DNA from: Terrimonas sp937888905 | GTDB lineage: Bacteria; Bacteroidota; Bacteroidia; Chitinophagales; Chitinophagaceae | Direction: 5' to 3' | DNA: 64,000 bases | Assembly: GCA_937888905.1 (NCBI GenBank) | Contig: CALATA010000021.1 | Coordinates: 62,001 to 126,000, forward strand | In this document: piece after piece, positions 27,069-35,778 of the stretch | How positions within the stretch are numbered: the first letter of the stretch is position 1 | Layout of the letters: each line of letters begins with the position of its first letter | The notes under the pieces: model-generated | Databases searched by the model: none | What the model saw: only the letters and a program-made list of their open reading frames with translations | What the model was told of the DNA's origin: nothing | Position numbers and translations under genes: made by a program

Positions 27069-29240
27069 TTACAAAGCCTGGTAACGGATGTCATATTGTA
27101 TACCCGGCAATACTTTGATTTCATACGTATCGGGAGCCGTCTGCGTCAGCTCGATGTTCTTACCGGAAGGTTTGCTTTTGCTTTTCAGTTTCAATACACC
27201 CTCACCGGCAGGTGATTTAACTTTTACTTGTTTTGTATTGCAGTACAATTCGATATCGCCCTGTGGCGTAGGTACTTTCCCTTCCATCCATTGCAGCCCG
27301 CCGAGCATGGGAGCCACTTCATAGGTTGCATAACCCGCCGTCAGCGGCTTTACACCGAGATAATATTTCCCTAATAAATAAATCGGGCTGGCGCCCCAGG
27401 CATGACACAAACTTTTGCCGAAGGGGCGACCATACATCGCATAGTGTTCGCCTTCCTTTTTGGAAGGATCATATTCTTCCCAGAAAGAGGTGGCGCCCAA
27501 CCGCAGCATGCCGCCCCAGTAGCTTTTCATTTCTTTTCTGACGAAATCCTGTTCACCCATGGCGCACAAAGCTTCCAGTTCGTAGAAGCGCATATAAGGC
27601 GTGGTGATCTTTTGTACGTTGGGATTGAGCAACACCGAATTTTTCACCGCCTGTTTTTGTCCGGCATTGAAATAGTCAAAGAAAATGGAGAACATGTTGG
27701 CGTAACGCGTAACATTATCGGTTTGTTTTCCATCGACCAGGCTGTGTACGAGTGCCTGTTTGGAAGGATTCCAATAAGTAGCAAAGAATTGCTGACGAAG
27801 CGAAGCGGCCTGCTGGTTGTAATCCGCCCCGGCTGTTTTATCGCCCGCAATCCCGGCACAGATCGCCATGGTTTCGAGACTGCGGCATAACAACAGTTGC
27901 TCAAAACTGACGGCACCCTTTTTACTCAAACCGGTCGCCCAGTCGATGAAAACCCAATCACCGGCGAGCCCTGACATCCAACCGTTTTGATCGCGGCGGC
28001 CGAGGCAGTAATCCATCAGGCTTTTCATACGCGGATAAAATTGTTTGATAAACGTCTGATCTCCGGTATACAGGTAATAGTCATAGATACCGAGGAACCA
28101 ATAAAACGTGTAATCCATGATGGTGTTGATGTGCGAGGTGACGGGATCTTTACCACGCAGTGCCATCATGGTTCGCTCAACCGTCGGCTGGTCGAAATAA
28201 GAATAATAATTCATCAGGTAGCTCTGGTAGGCGTCGCCGCTCCAAACCCAGCGGTCGCGTTTAATACCATCTATGAAAAACTCCCTGGTGTTGAGTTCGA
28301 AAGTGTAGCGGGCTACGTCATAAATGCGGTTGATCTCTTCATCGTTGCAACGAAAATTCCCACGCTCTTTCACATCGGCGTATTCGTATAATAAGGACAC
28401 GGAATCAAGCGTAACGCCGGCGTCTCCCTGGATAAACACATAACGGAAGGCCTTTGACAATGCAGGTATCGTATCGATGGATTGCGGCGCATCGAAATAA
28501 AAACGATCGAGCGTTTCGCAATGCGTGGTGGACAATGCCTCTTCGCGGGACTCACCATAATAAAGTGAAAGATTGCCTTTCCCTTTCACGCCGTGCAACC
28601 GAACAAAACCAAAAGTCTCGCGACCGAAGTCGATGACCTGTCCGCCGGCAACCTTCTCCACCGACTTAGCAGAGAGTGGCCGCACGGGCAAACGGAATTG
28701 CGAAGGACGTTGAGCCGGTGTATTGAAATTCCAGCTACCGGCCTGCAGCCAATTGGTAGCAGAGATGTCAGATGTCTTACCCGTTTCGTCGATCCATTCT
28801 TTGTCTTCAAACGTTACGAGCCAGGAGGCATCAGAAACAATTGTTTTTCCTTTGATAAAAACAGCCGGCACTTCGGCCTGGTTAAAAACTTTGATATTGA
28901 TCTTGTGTTTACCTGCGGGCACCGTAATTTTCGAAGGACTTCCTTCAAAGGGTTTGCCATCCAGCTTTACATTGTATTGACCTTCCGCAAAAATCTCCAC
29001 CTCTTCCGGCGCCGCCACGTCTACCACTTTATGAAAATCCATCAACACGTAATGGTTATCAATTTTCCAGAAAACAGGAAAAAAAGTGCCGCGTTCGGTA
29101 CGGCGATTCTGCACTTTGTTGGAAAGTACGATCTCAAAATCGCCGGGATACCATATCCAAGTGGCCTGTTGCGCTTCTGCAAAAACCACAAACAGCAATG
29201 CCGCAATAGTAAATAATGCGCGACGGCTAGATTTCTTCAT
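27069..29240 (-). CDS. GH78 alpha-L-rhamnosidase, secreted
   Basis: 723 residues from the ATG at 29240 (signal MKKSSRRALFTIAALLFVVF...); a longer frame would run into the symporter gene. N-terminal beta-sandwich domains (about 20-320) precede an (alpha/alpha)6 catalytic domain with DGIKRDRWVWSGD, DYTFYWFLGIYDYYLYTGD and a late W/E-rich segment LGATSFWEEYDP. In the first motif the usual RxER acid motif reads KRDR, a variant that seems typical of one GH78 subclade. GH78 enzymes release L-rhamnose; in RG-II one attacks rhamnose linked to apiose, which would expose apiose for GH140. Confidence 0.86.
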   Translation of the reverse strand: MKKSSRRALFTIAALLFVVFAEAQQATWIWYPGDFEIVLSNKVQNRRTERGTFFPVFWKIDNHYVLMDFHKVVDVAAPEEVEIFAEGQYNVKLDGKPFEGSPSKITVPAGKHKINIKVFNQAEVPAVFIKGKTIVSDASWLVTFEDKEWIDETGKTSDISATNWLQAGSWNFNTPAQRPSQFRLPVRPLSAKSVEKVAGGQVIDFGRETFGFVRLHGVKGKGNLSLYYGESREEALSTTHCETLDRFYFDAPQSIDTIPALSKAFRYVFIQGDAGVTLDSVSLLYEYADVKERGNFRCNDEEINRIYDVARYTFELNTREFFIDGIKRDRWVWSGDAYQSYLMNYYSYFDQPTVERTMMALRGKDPVTSHINTIMDYTFYWFLGIYDYYLYTGDQTFIKQFYPRMKSLMDYCLGRRDQNGWMSGLAGDWVFIDWATGLSKKGAVSFEQLLLCRSLETMAICAGIAGDKTAGADYNQQAASLRQQFFATYWNPSKQALVHSLVDGKQTDNVTRYANMFSIFFDYFNAGQKQAVKNSVLLNPNVQKITTPYMRFYELEALCAMGEQDFVRKEMKSYWGGMLRLGATSFWEEYDPSKKEGEHYAMYGRPFGKSLCHAWGASPIYLLGKYYLGVKPLTAGYATYEVAPMLGGLQWMEGKVPTPQGDIELYCNTKQVKVKSPAGEGVLKLKSKSKPSGKNIELTQTAPDTYEIKVLPGIQYDIRYQAL

Positions 29241-29262
29241 CAATTGTTGGCAAGTATGCATA

Positions 29263-30843
29263 TTAAAAACCATTAAAGAAAATGTATAAGGAAATCATGA
29301 CGATGATCAGCGCGATCCATACGCGCCAAACCAATGGCGTAGCTTTGGGCAATACATCGTTGCTGATAATAGCAGTGGCAGATGTTTTACCGACCAGGGA
29401 AATAACAACCGCCAGGAACAACAGACCCGCAAAAATGTAAAAAGACAACATCATATAGTGCGGCCAGAAGGCATATTGATCGGCAGGGAAAACCCACAAA
29501 TACAAAATACCGATACCCAGGCTAATCGCAGAGCCGATCGACAAGGTAAAGTTTACCGCGAGACGCGTAGTCCGTTTCCAAAAAACGGCGATCAGGAACA
29601 CCACGGAAAGTGGTGGCGCAATAAAGCCGAGCACTGCCTGGAATACATCAAATAAATTCAACCCGCGAATGCTGTCGATGGCAATGGCCATTCCCACCGC
29701 AAACAAACAACCGGCAATTACCGTGATGCGTCCCATGCGGATGATTTGCTTCGAAGTGGCATTGGGATTGATCTTCTTTACATACAGGTCTGTGGTAAAG
29801 ACCGTACTCAGCGCATTCAGGGAAGAACCTATCGTACCCACTAACACCGCAATCAATACCACGATCACCAATCCATTTAATCCCGGAGGAAACAGGTTGG
29901 TGACAAGTGTCATGTAGGCTTCGTCGGGACTTGACAAATTGGGAAACAATTCAAAACAGATGATGCCGGGAATGATGAATAACGGTAAGGATAAAATTTT
30001 CAGCCAGCCGATAAAACTCACGCCCAGTTGCCCCTGTTCGAGATTGCGTGCGCCAAGAACAGACTGCACCATCGCCTGATCGGTACAAAAGAAAGCGACT
30101 GCAGCAACAGGATAACCCAATAAGATCGCATACCAGGGATACTTGGGATCGCTGGCAGGACGGAACAGGTTCCAGTATTCGGAGGGCGCTTTATGAAAAA
30201 GTTCGGAGATGCCACCCACTTTCTGAATACCGAGAATGGTGAGCAACAAAGAAACGGCAATGAGCAGGATCATCTGGAAAACATTCACGCGGGCGATGGC
30301 GCGCAGCCCTCCGGCAAAAGCAAACAGACCGGCAAACAACACCAGCACGATCACCGACTGCCACATCGGGATACCGAGTACCTGCCGTACAAGAAAACCT
30401 CCGGCAAACAAACCCAGCGAAAGCCAGGAGATCAATATTTTGATCAGTGCATACCACGCAAGAATATTGCGTGTATCGTCGCCGTACTTCTTGCCCATGA
30501 ATTCGGGCATGGTCGTTACTTTACTCGCGAGGTAACGCGGTGCAAAGACCATGGCCAGCAAAAACAGAAACACGAAAGCATACCATTCAAAGTTACCTGC
30601 CACAATCCCCGTGCTGTAACCAATACTGGCAAAGGCCAGCAGCATGGAAGGACCAACATTCGTGCCCCACATATTGAAACCGATGCTGTGCCAGTTGAGT
30701 GAGTTGCCGGCGAGGAACAGGGTCTCTCCTTCTTTTTTCTTCCGGCCAAAACTGGCGCGATACCCGATGTAGAGCAGGATCAGCAGATACGCGATCACGA
30801 TGGCGTAGTCAACCGTTTGCAATTTCGCAAGTATATTATTCAT
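29263..30843 (-). CDS. Sodium:solute symporter (SSS family), copy 1
   Basis: 526 residues with about 14 transmembrane helices. SSS-family features include the N-terminal DYAIVIAYLLILLYIGY, the helix-break region NMWGTNVGPSMLLAFASIG and a central ALSTVFTTDLYVK segment. It brings a sugar or sugar acid in with sodium. It lies between the Gfo/Idh/MocA dehydrogenase and GH78/GH127 genes, gaps 12 and 22 bases, so its cargo is probably a monosaccharide freed by that enzyme group (apiose, aceric acid or rhamnose; inference). It is one of three paralogous SSS genes in the cluster, each beside a different set of enzymes. Confidence 0.9.
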   Translation of the reverse strand: MNNILAKLQTVDYAIVIAYLLILLYIGYRASFGRKKKEGETLFLAGNSLNWHSIGFNMWGTNVGPSMLLAFASIGYSTGIVAGNFEWYAFVFLFLLAMVFAPRYLASKVTTMPEFMGKKYGDDTRNILAWYALIKILISWLSLGLFAGGFLVRQVLGIPMWQSVIVLVLFAGLFAFAGGLRAIARVNVFQMILLIAVSLLLTILGIQKVGGISELFHKAPSEYWNLFRPASDPKYPWYAILLGYPVAAVAFFCTDQAMVQSVLGARNLEQGQLGVSFIGWLKILSLPLFIIPGIICFELFPNLSSPDEAYMTLVTNLFPPGLNGLVIVVLIAVLVGTIGSSLNALSTVFTTDLYVKKINPNATSKQIIRMGRITVIAGCLFAVGMAIAIDSIRGLNLFDVFQAVLGFIAPPLSVVFLIAVFWKRTTRLAVNFTLSIGSAISLGIGILYLWVFPADQYAFWPHYMMLSFYIFAGLLFLAVVISLVGKTSATAIISNDVLPKATPLVWRVWIALIIVMISLYIFFNGF

Positions 30844-30855
30844 GCAGCAGCTTTC

Positions 30856-31950
30856 TTATTTGCGGGAGGTCAACGCCCCCAATGATGGTAATCCATATTC
30901 GGCGAGAATATCCGCGATCTTCACGGGTTGTCCTGTCTGCAGACTTTTATCCATTGCCTGCAATAAAGCAACCGTACCGATTCCTTCGCACATATCGGGA
31001 TAAGCCGTAAATCCTTCTGTGATAGAATCCGCGAAGTACTCTAAGTAATTCTGGTATTCTCCGGCGTGATGACTTTGCCCTTCAAATCTGAAATAATACT
31101 TTATCGTGCTGTCTCCCCAAGTGATCGTTTTTTCCTCGCCGGTTTTGTCGGTGATGGCATAACGGAGTTCGTGATAATCTGCCTGGCTGGCGCCATCGGT
31201 TCCACGCAGCACGGTCGTCATACCGCTCTCGCGATACGCCGGCTGGATCGGTGAGGTATAAACACCACTCACACGTGCTATTCTGCCATCGGCTGCTTTA
31301 AAAATAAAATGCATGGTATCCTCGTTCTTCAGCCCTGCTTTCCGGGCATTCGGACTGATCATGCCATAGCCCATCACTTCTTCGATAGCAGGCATGTACC
31401 ACCGGATAAAATCGACCGGATGACTTAAACCGCCGTATAACCACTTGAAGCTTTCTTCCAATGCCCACTTTTTATCCAGGAACCAGCGGTGGTCTGCATG
31501 GTAGCTGCTTTCGATGGTGATCAACTCTCCTATTTCCCCGGCTTCAAAATCCCGGCGCTGGCGTTTGGCCGGCTCAAAAAAGCGGGAGCTTTGTCCTACA
31601 AAAACTTTTTTGCCTGTCTGCTGCTGCAGGTCCAGCAAGGCTTTTGCATCGTGCAGGTCATCGATAAAAGGTTTGGTACAGATAACATGTTTATCGTGTT
31701 GCAATGCTTTCGTCACATGATCGGCATGCAGGTGATCCGGTGTATAAATCGCGATGGCATCTATTCCGGGATCTTCGAGCATGTCTTCATAACGCGTGGT
31801 ATAGCTGTCGAATCCGAATTCAAAGGCACGCTGTTTACAAAGCGCTTCGTTGACATCACAGATTGTTTTAAGTTCGATCTTCTTGCTTTGCAAGGCGGCC
31901 GATATCGTGCTTCTTCCTTCACCGAGACCTAATATGCCTAATCGTAACAT
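30856..31950 (-). CDS. Gfo/Idh/MocA-family sugar dehydrogenase, D-apiose dehydrogenase-like candidate
   Basis: 364 residues from the ATG at 31950; upstream codons overlap the previous gene and break the Rossmann start. NAD(P) motif GLGEGRS (9-15), the catalytic lysine in CTKPF (K93), and a GGLSHPVD motif with H177/D180 that is usual in this family. The protein is cytoplasmic. Oxidation of free D-apiose to apionolactone in the known oxidative apiose route is done by a Gfo/Idh/MocA enzyme, which fits the nearby RuBisCO-like/OiaK pair and the GH140 enzyme. Aceric acid oxidation is an alternative. Family assignment is firm; substrate is inferred. Confidence 0.85.
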   Translation of the reverse strand: MLRLGILGLGEGRSTISAALQSKKIELKTICDVNEALCKQRAFEFGFDSYTTRYEDMLEDPGIDAIAIYTPDHLHADHVTKALQHDKHVICTKPFIDDLHDAKALLDLQQQTGKKVFVGQSSRFFEPAKRQRRDFEAGEIGELITIESSYHADHRWFLDKKWALEESFKWLYGGLSHPVDFIRWYMPAIEEVMGYGMISPNARKAGLKNEDTMHFIFKAADGRIARVSGVYTSPIQPAYRESGMTTVLRGTDGASQADYHELRYAITDKTGEEKTITWGDSTIKYYFRFEGQSHHAGEYQNYLEYFADSITEGFTAYPDMCEGIGTVALLQAMDKSLQTGQPVKIADILAEYGLPSLGALTSRK

Positions 31951-31964
31951 GCTATGCTGTTTAT

Positions 31965-32714
31965 TTATTTTAAAACTTCGGGGAACACCCACACTTCGGA
32001 TGAATCAGTACCCGGTAGTCCTGTCTGGTATTTTCTCATTTGCCGGTTCCATTCATCTACACGCGGATTATCTTTCGTGGTAAGCGGATTCAGCTCATCG
32101 AGCGTCTTACCTGCCGGAATGCTGATTACTAAAACCAGTTGATCATCTTTTCGGTAAAGTAATAACTGCCGGAACTGTGCACGGCAGAATCCCTGTCCCA
32201 CTTCCGGCCATTGCTCAAACTGCGTGGCGTGTGCGTTCATGTATTCGCGTTGCAATAACGTATCCGGCACCAGCGCAGCGGTCAGCAGGATATGTTGCCA
32301 TTCACCGTTGTCACCGGTGGTGTCGGTTATTGCGCAACGGCTACGATCAAAGGCATAGAAATAATCCGGGTATTCACGAATCGTTACACCCTGTAAAGTA
32401 TTGATAGCCTTTTTGAAAGCATCTGGTTTTTCTATTACGGCAAAAATGAAATAATGATCCTTCCAGCGATAGAGCGACCCCTCCGGTATGCCTGCTTCCG
32501 CTGCGATCTTTTTTATCTGTACCGCTGTGGTCTTACCCTGTTGTGTAACCACCAGTTCGATTATCGAAGGATGTGTCGATGCCGCTTTGTGACGGACTGC
32601 TGTATTTTCCGGAGAGGTAGTTTGTTTGCACGCATTCAGACAAAAGATACTTATCAGTAGCATTGCTGCTAACAGCCGGGAACGTACACGAAAAAAGTTA
32701 TTGCTTCTTTTCAT
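31965..32714 (-). CDS. Lipoprotein with L-rhamnose-mutarotase-like domains
   Basis: 249 residues. A lipoprotein signal ends at LNAC (C29). The C-terminal half (about 135-245) reads like the RhaM/YiiL dimeric ferredoxin-fold mutarotase: YMNAHATQFEQWPEV with the histidine, a strand-forming QLLLYRKDDQLVLVISI, and NPRVDEWNRQM with the tryptophan, ending in EVWVFP. The first half (about 45-130) has a weakly similar layout (WKDHYFIFAVI), suggesting two fused ferredoxin folds. Known RhaM proteins are cytoplasmic and single-domain, so the lipid-anchored double form is unusual. It overlaps the GH141-like gene by four bases. A role in anomer conversion of a released sugar in the periplasm is inferred. 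Confidence 0.65.
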   Translation of the reverse strand: MKRSNNFFRVRSRLLAAMLLISIFCLNACKQTTSPENTAVRHKAASTHPSIIELVVTQQGKTTAVQIKKIAAEAGIPEGSLYRWKDHYFIFAVIEKPDAFKKAINTLQGVTIREYPDYFYAFDRSRCAITDTTGDNGEWQHILLTAALVPDTLLQREYMNAHATQFEQWPEVGQGFCRAQFRQLLLYRKDDQLVLVISIPAGKTLDELNPLTTKDNPRVDEWNRQMRKYQTGLPGTDSSEVWVFPEVLK

Positions 32715-34630
32715 TTCTTCTCCTGATTGATGGGCCAGTTTTTATCTGCCGTCTTTCTTCCCTGCAAAAGATGACGGTATGCAGGTTCTAACCCCGCCTG
32801 CTGACGAATACTGTCCTTTACAGCGGGGCCGTTATTCGTCCATATATTGCCGGGACCATTTGCGTTTTGTAAATATTTTTCAGAAGGTGTCCAGTTGTCT
32901 TTTACATTGAAAAAAGAAGATCCTTCGTCTGTATAGAGATAAAACCAGTGATCGGGTAAATGCGCATAAGGCGCTTTGTAAATGCTGTCGATATAATTGC
33001 CGCTGATTACAGAACCGGGTTGTGCAGATAAGGTATAGACCGCCGCCACATCGTACATGTGTTTGCCGTAATGATGAATTTTATTGGCAAGAATGCGGTT
33101 GTTGCGCATCACGTTGAGCGTGCGGGTCCAGCCCCAGCCGACACTGATACCGGTGTAAGAAAGGTCGGCCAGTTCATTGTGGGCAATCAGCATGTCACGG
33201 ACAAAGCCGGCGCCGATACCCACACAACCCCAATCTTCATTGGTAGCATTGGTGATCAGGTTGTTGGTGATCTCTATTGCGCGGCACCACTCACGTTGAT
33301 CAGCAGGGTCGTATGGCAGGTGAACTTCTACCGGTTCTTCAGAAAAAACACCGGCGAGAATGGCCGTGCCGCCGATATCATCGAACAGGTTGCCGCGAAT
33401 AATTGATTGCTGTGTGCCTTTACCTACGTCAAGCGCGGTGGATGCGAGATGTTCAAACAAACAATTTTCTATGCCGATGTTGTGAGCAAAACGGATATCG
33501 ACGGCAGCAGCCGGCCGGCCGACCCAGGCCTGGTTTTCCAATGATTTTTTATCGGGTGTACCCGGTACTTTGAGTTTGTAAGCATCCAGCATATAAAGTC
33601 CTGCCTGGTGCGGCACATGCCCTTGCCGGGATGGACGCAACCAACCGGTATGTTGAAAGCGAAGGCCTTTGATGTTGACATATTTCACGGGATGATCGAT
33701 CGTGCCTTCGAGGCGCAGAAGTGTTTCCTGGTAAGGGGCAATGACCCTGGCTGTTGACAGGTCCTCACCGTTGCGTGGCCAATAGTAAACTTTACCTGCA
33801 CCGATATCGAGGAACCATTCGCCGGGTTGATCCAGGAGTTGAACAGCATTGGTAAGAAAAAAAGCAGAGTTCCCGGTTTCTTTGGATATCCATGGCGCGG
33901 GCCACGGATGTTCGCTCTGGATGCGGCTTTCAGGTTGATGAAAAAAAAGTTGTGCACTGTCACCCTGCACGCTGATTTCTTTAACACGAAGAATGGCGAT
34001 GGCCCACCATTGATGGATAACCATTTCCAAAGACGGAGCATTCGTCAATCCTTTTATTGCGGGCCAGGGAATGCGACAGGTTTGATCGGTTTTGTTCCAA
34101 CTGAGTATACGGCTCATACTGTCGGCGTTGCGGTCGCGGGCGCGGACAGCTTTTTGTCCGTTGATCCAGAGCTGGCGGAATTCGGCAGGTCGTCCGCCAT
34201 CAAGTGGAACGTCGGCTATCCACACTTTTCCTTTCGCAGCAGCGGGAAGTCCGGGTACGCTACCGGCTTTCTTCCATCCGGTAATGTTGCGGCCGCCGCT
34301 GATCACGGGCGTTTCACCCGGAGCGGCTTCGATGGTTGTGGGGCTATCGGCGGTGCCGGTATCTTCGGGTCTTATGAAAACAGGTTCATTAAGAAAATAA
34401 TTGCCGCCTTTGACTACGATGCGAATGCCTCTCTGAATGCGTGGATCATTCAACCGGCGCCATTCACGGGCCATACGCAGTGCAGCATTGACCGTAGCCA
34501 GGGGACGCGAGATGGTTCCGTCCTGGTTATCGGCACCTGCAGGTGATACATAAATATCAGCTGAATGAGCAGAGATGGTAAATATAAGCAGGAATACTAC
34601 CGTAAGGCATAGAGGCAATCGTTTCATCAT
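32711..34630 (-). CDS. Right-handed parallel beta-helix glycosidase, GH141-like, secreted
   Basis: 639 residues from the tandem ATG codons at 34630/34627, followed by a signal peptide (KRLPLCLTVVFLLIFTISAHSA). After ADIYVSPAGADNQDGT the chain forms many beta-helix coils (NIKGLRFQHTGW, IENCLFEHLASTALDVGKG, ITNNLITNATNEDWGCVGIG, IAHNELADLSYTGISVGWGW). This order matches GH141, the family of the RG-II alpha-L-fucosidase BT1002 (recalled). It would act in the periplasm on fucose of RG-II side chain A. Its stop overlaps the next gene. The preceding 123-base gap could carry a promoter (TAAATTTA on the minus strand), but no convincing -33 box was seen. Confidence 0.75.
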   Translation of the reverse strand: MMKRLPLCLTVVFLLIFTISAHSADIYVSPAGADNQDGTISRPLATVNAALRMAREWRRLNDPRIQRGIRIVVKGGNYFLNEPVFIRPEDTGTADSPTTIEAAPGETPVISGGRNITGWKKAGSVPGLPAAAKGKVWIADVPLDGGRPAEFRQLWINGQKAVRARDRNADSMSRILSWNKTDQTCRIPWPAIKGLTNAPSLEMVIHQWWAIAILRVKEISVQGDSAQLFFHQPESRIQSEHPWPAPWISKETGNSAFFLTNAVQLLDQPGEWFLDIGAGKVYYWPRNGEDLSTARVIAPYQETLLRLEGTIDHPVKYVNIKGLRFQHTGWLRPSRQGHVPHQAGLYMLDAYKLKVPGTPDKKSLENQAWVGRPAAAVDIRFAHNIGIENCLFEHLASTALDVGKGTQQSIIRGNLFDDIGGTAILAGVFSEEPVEVHLPYDPADQREWCRAIEITNNLITNATNEDWGCVGIGAGFVRDMLIAHNELADLSYTGISVGWGWTRTLNVMRNNRILANKIHHYGKHMYDVAAVYTLSAQPGSVISGNYIDSIYKAPYAHLPDHWFYLYTDEGSSFFNVKDNWTPSEKYLQNANGPGNIWTNNGPAVKDSIRQQAGLEPAYRHLLQGRKTADKNWPINQEKK

Positions 34631-34753
34631 TTGACCGTTAATGCGATAAATGTGCTTAAGTAGCAGGCAATTAAGCAATAAATTTACCGCCAGACCTTAC
34701 TTTAAAAAATGTAAGAATTGGGTATAATGATGGAGAATTTTCCTATACCGGCC

Positions 34754-35626
34754 TCAGTTTCCGGTTTGGAAAATCCGTCGCAGATAAGCCACGTTGGCGC
34801 CGTAGTTTCCTTTAACGTCGCGGGGTTTACGGGCATCGCGGCTTCTTTCGATCACGAGCCAGCCGCGCCATTTCATTTTATCCAGGGTCTTTTTTACTTT
34901 TTTTATGTCGATCTGCGGATCGTTTTCCAGCCACACGCTGTCCTTGTTGCTGGCGTGGATCATGGCAATTCTTTTGGCGCCCAGGGTTTTCAGTTCTTTA
35001 TACAGATCGCGGCCTTCGCGAAGCGGATTGGAAAAGTTGAAATAGATACGGATGGCATCCGAGCCGATCTCTTTTAGCAATGCCACTTCTTCAGTGGCAG
35101 ACAAGGCCGTTTCGATGGCAATGATCACCCCGGCTTCCTGCGCCATGCGGCCGGCAACCCGCAGCCTGGCCACCACCGAATCGCGGACCTCCGGATTTTT
35201 CTTCAGATCGCATTGCACGCCGAGCGGCAGGAAGGCCGTTTTCACGCCCATTAATTTCATCGTGGTTATACAGTCTTGTATCGATTGAATATATTCCTGC
35301 CGGTTGCAGAATGATTGCGCATAATAACCCGTCATCGCCACTGAAGAAAATTCGATCTGCTGTTCTTTTGCTTTATCGATAAATTTTTGCCGGATCGAAT
35401 CCGTGAGCAATTGGTTTTCAAATGTCGGGCGATTGCCCAGTCCGCCCATGTCAATTTCCAATCCATCCGCACCAATCTGTTTCGACAATTCGATAGCGCC
35501 GAGCTTTTGGCGTTTCAGCAGCATCAGATCAATCACGCCGATTTTATAACGCTGATTGGTTTGAGCGATCAGCAGATGAGGTATGGTGAGTGTCACCAGA
35601 ATGAATATGCGAATCATAATTGTCAA
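34754..35626 (-). CDS. Secreted sugar-phosphate isomerase/epimerase-like TIM barrel
   Basis: 290 residues; ATG at 35626 or 35617, both giving a signal peptide (IRIFILVTLTIPHLLIAQ). The remainder is a xylose-isomerase-like TIM barrel: GADGLEIDMGG, SSVAMTGYYAQSF, IIAIETAL with a metal-ligand glutamate, HASNKDSVWLEN, and GWLVIERSRD at the end. Such barrels include xylose isomerases, tagatose epimerases and inosose dehydratases. Secreted versions occur in Bacteroidota polysaccharide loci but I know of no assigned activity. It stands alone between two longer gaps (152 and 123 bases), so it may be separately expressed. Function unknown. Confidence 0.75.
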   Translation of the reverse strand: MTIMIRIFILVTLTIPHLLIAQTNQRYKIGVIDLMLLKRQKLGAIELSKQIGADGLEIDMGGLGNRPTFENQLLTDSIRQKFIDKAKEQQIEFSSVAMTGYYAQSFCNRQEYIQSIQDCITTMKLMGVKTAFLPLGVQCDLKKNPEVRDSVVARLRVAGRMAQEAGVIIAIETALSATEEVALLKEIGSDAIRIYFNFSNPLREGRDLYKELKTLGAKRIAMIHASNKDSVWLENDPQIDIKKVKKTLDKMKWRGWLVIERSRDARKPRDVKGNYGANVAYLRRIFQTGN

Positions 35627-35639
35627 TTGTTAACAGCTA

Positions 35640-35778
35640 TTACTCTCTGTGTCTTAATTACTTTGCGCCTCTGCGTGAAAGTGAGGCGGGATCACGCAAA
35701 GACGCATAAGGAGCAAAGACGCAAAGAATCTTCCTTATTCCCTATACCTTATACTTTATACCTTATGCCTTACACCTT
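35640..35778. repeat. Dispersed hairpin repeat (copy 4) plus CCTTATACC-type tandem words
   Basis: From about 35650 to 35733 the segment TTTGCGCCTCTGCGTG ... ATCACGCAAAGACGCATAAGGAGCAAAGAC is homologous to the elements at 4712-4845 and 10246-10380 and can fold with two mismatches. From 35733 to 35778 degenerate direct repeats of CCTTAT/CCTATACCTTATACTT follow. It lies between two minus-strand genes, right after the esterase stop, where a terminator or processing site would be expected. Confidence 0.65.

Noticed and set aside
35733..35778. CRISPR-like array in the CCTTAT repeats.
   Set aside because: The units are short, degenerate and without unique spacers; no cas genes are present.
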